In this document: positions 63,662-64,000 of the stretch, one piece after another
Layout of the letters: every line of letters starts with the position of its first letter
Numbering within the stretch: the first letter of the stretch is position 1
NCBI RefSeq assembly: GCF_003590645.1
Contig: NZ_CP031834.1
Location: 4,278,501-4,342,500 of the forward strand
DNA: 64,000 nt
Reading direction: 5' to 3'
From: Mesorhizobium sp. DCY119
Lineage (GTDB): Bacteria; Pseudomonadota; Alphaproteobacteria; Rhizobiales; Rhizobiaceae
The notes under the pieces: model-generated
What the model was told of the DNA's origin: nothing
The model's input: only the letters and a program-made list of their open reading frames with translations
The model's database searches: none
Program-made: the position numbers and the translations under genes

Positions 63662-64000
63662 TCATGGGCGCTCCATAATCAAAAGGCCGCCCTTGGTCAG
63701 TCCACAACGCCGCCATCCAGCGGCCACAAAGCAGAAGCCCGGATTGCGGCTCCTGACTGCTTTCGAATTGACGTAGGTGTAGTGCCTTTCACCAGGCCAG
63801 CAGTGATCAGCGATTGCGTCAGCCTGTCGGATAAGGTCGGACGCGAGGTTCGGACTCTCGTTCCTGAAGACGGCGCAGTTGATCCCTTGCTCTCCGCTGG
63901 CATCGATGAACTTGCGCCAGACGAACATAGCGTCTCCATCTCCGGTTCGAAGAACGATCTTCTCCCCAGGTCCAGCGAACAGCACGCGCTTGCGGCCGTC
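63662..64000 (-). CDS. Conserved phage protein, 5' end beyond window
   Basis: The frame is open to the right edge; a GTG at 63,985 is the first visible start. Residues FAGPGEKIVLRTGDGDAMFVWRKFIDASGEQGINCAVFRNES, LIRQADAIADHCWPGERHYTYVNSKAVRSRNPGFCFVAAGWRRCGLTKGGLLIMERP form a conserved phage and prophage protein of unknown function, sometimes suggested to be acyltransferase-like. The whole protein may begin further right. It was separated from the terminase-side genes by the IS. Confidence 0.75.
   Translation of the reverse strand, partial: DGRKRVLFAGPGEKIVLRTGDGDAMFVWRKFIDASGEQGINCAVFRNESPNLASDLIRQADAIADHCWPGERHYTYVNSKAVRSRNPGFCFVAAGWRRCGLTKGGLLIMERP

Larger units (their letters stand above)
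32497..64000. mobile_element. HK97-like siphophage prophage in tRNA-Thr, right end beyond window
   Basis: From 32.8 kb to the right edge there is a full set of late genes: terminase, portal, protease, capsid, connector, tail and lysis. The left boundary is the tRNA-Thr att core. No integrase, repressor or replication gene is visible, so these must lie past 64 kb. Most genes are on the minus strand with two plus-strand cargo genes in the late block. Confidence 0.88.

Noticed and set aside
1-64000. CRISPR arrays or rRNA genes
   Set aside because: No regularly spaced direct repeats and no rRNA-like sequence were noticed anywhere in the window.

Overview
The window is almost entirely prophage DNA from a high-GC alphaproteobacterium. 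The style of the genes (gene-transfer-agent-like tail modules, B3/D3112/RcapMu-like transposable phage genes, a tRNA-Thr(GGT) fragment) fits Rhizobiales/Hyphomicrobiales; the species cannot be named from sequence alone. Two prophages lie side by side, separated by only about 40 bp of apparent host DNA.

Prophage 1 (left window edge to about 32,454) is a Mu-like transposable phage with a siphovirus-type tail. Its early end is on the right. A plus-strand repressor (31.4-32.0 kb) faces the minus-strand early operon: a Ner-like regulator, a small membrane protein, a ParB-like protein, a hypothetical protein, transposase A (DDE residues visible), target activator B, small regulators, Gam, GemA, an MT-A70 methyltransferase and a Mor-like activator. 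Next come the lysis genes (muramidase, spanin-like pair, tiny membrane protein) and the Mu gp26-gp30 packaging/portal genes. The head operon is then interrupted by a plus-strand cargo island (8.2-14.4 kb). After it come gpI protease, a decoration-type protein, major head protein T, gp35/gp36-like proteins, G, tail terminator, tail tube, frameshifting tail chaperones and the tape measure, which runs off the left edge.

The cargo island carries a tight three-gene unit: a DUF2806-like protein, a protein with a C-terminal HEPN-type RxxxxH motif, and a KAP P-loop NTPase. It also holds a small membrane protein and a secreted DUF1254/DUF1214 protein. The three-gene unit is the best candidate for an undescribed system, probably anti-phage defence. 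A 25-bp element with a dyad follows the Mor-like gene and recurs just downstream of the island, so late transcription is probably restarted there.

Prophage 2 (about 32,497 to beyond the right edge) is an HK97-like siphophage integrated into the 3' half of a tRNA-Thr gene. From right to left on the minus strand it has a gene cut by the window edge, an ISL3-type IS, HNH nuclease, small and large terminase, portal, prohead protease, major capsid, connectors, major tail protein, GTA-like tail chaperones, tape measure, distal tail proteins, a GNAT-like protein, a J-like tip protein, tail fibres (one with an S74 chaperone) and a lysis cassette (GH19 endolysin, nested Rz/Rz1, two small membrane proteins). 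A metallophosphoesterase-like protein reminiscent of T5 A1, an HD hydrolase, a dNMP kinase and small genes follow. A plus-strand outer-membrane beta-barrel gene (Lom-like position) and a small secreted protein interrupt the late operon. Its integrase, repressor and replication genes are not in the window and presumably lie beyond 64 kb. Hairpins with U-tracts stand directly before the major capsid and major tail genes (identical 30 bp) and before several other late genes, an unusual recurrent design.
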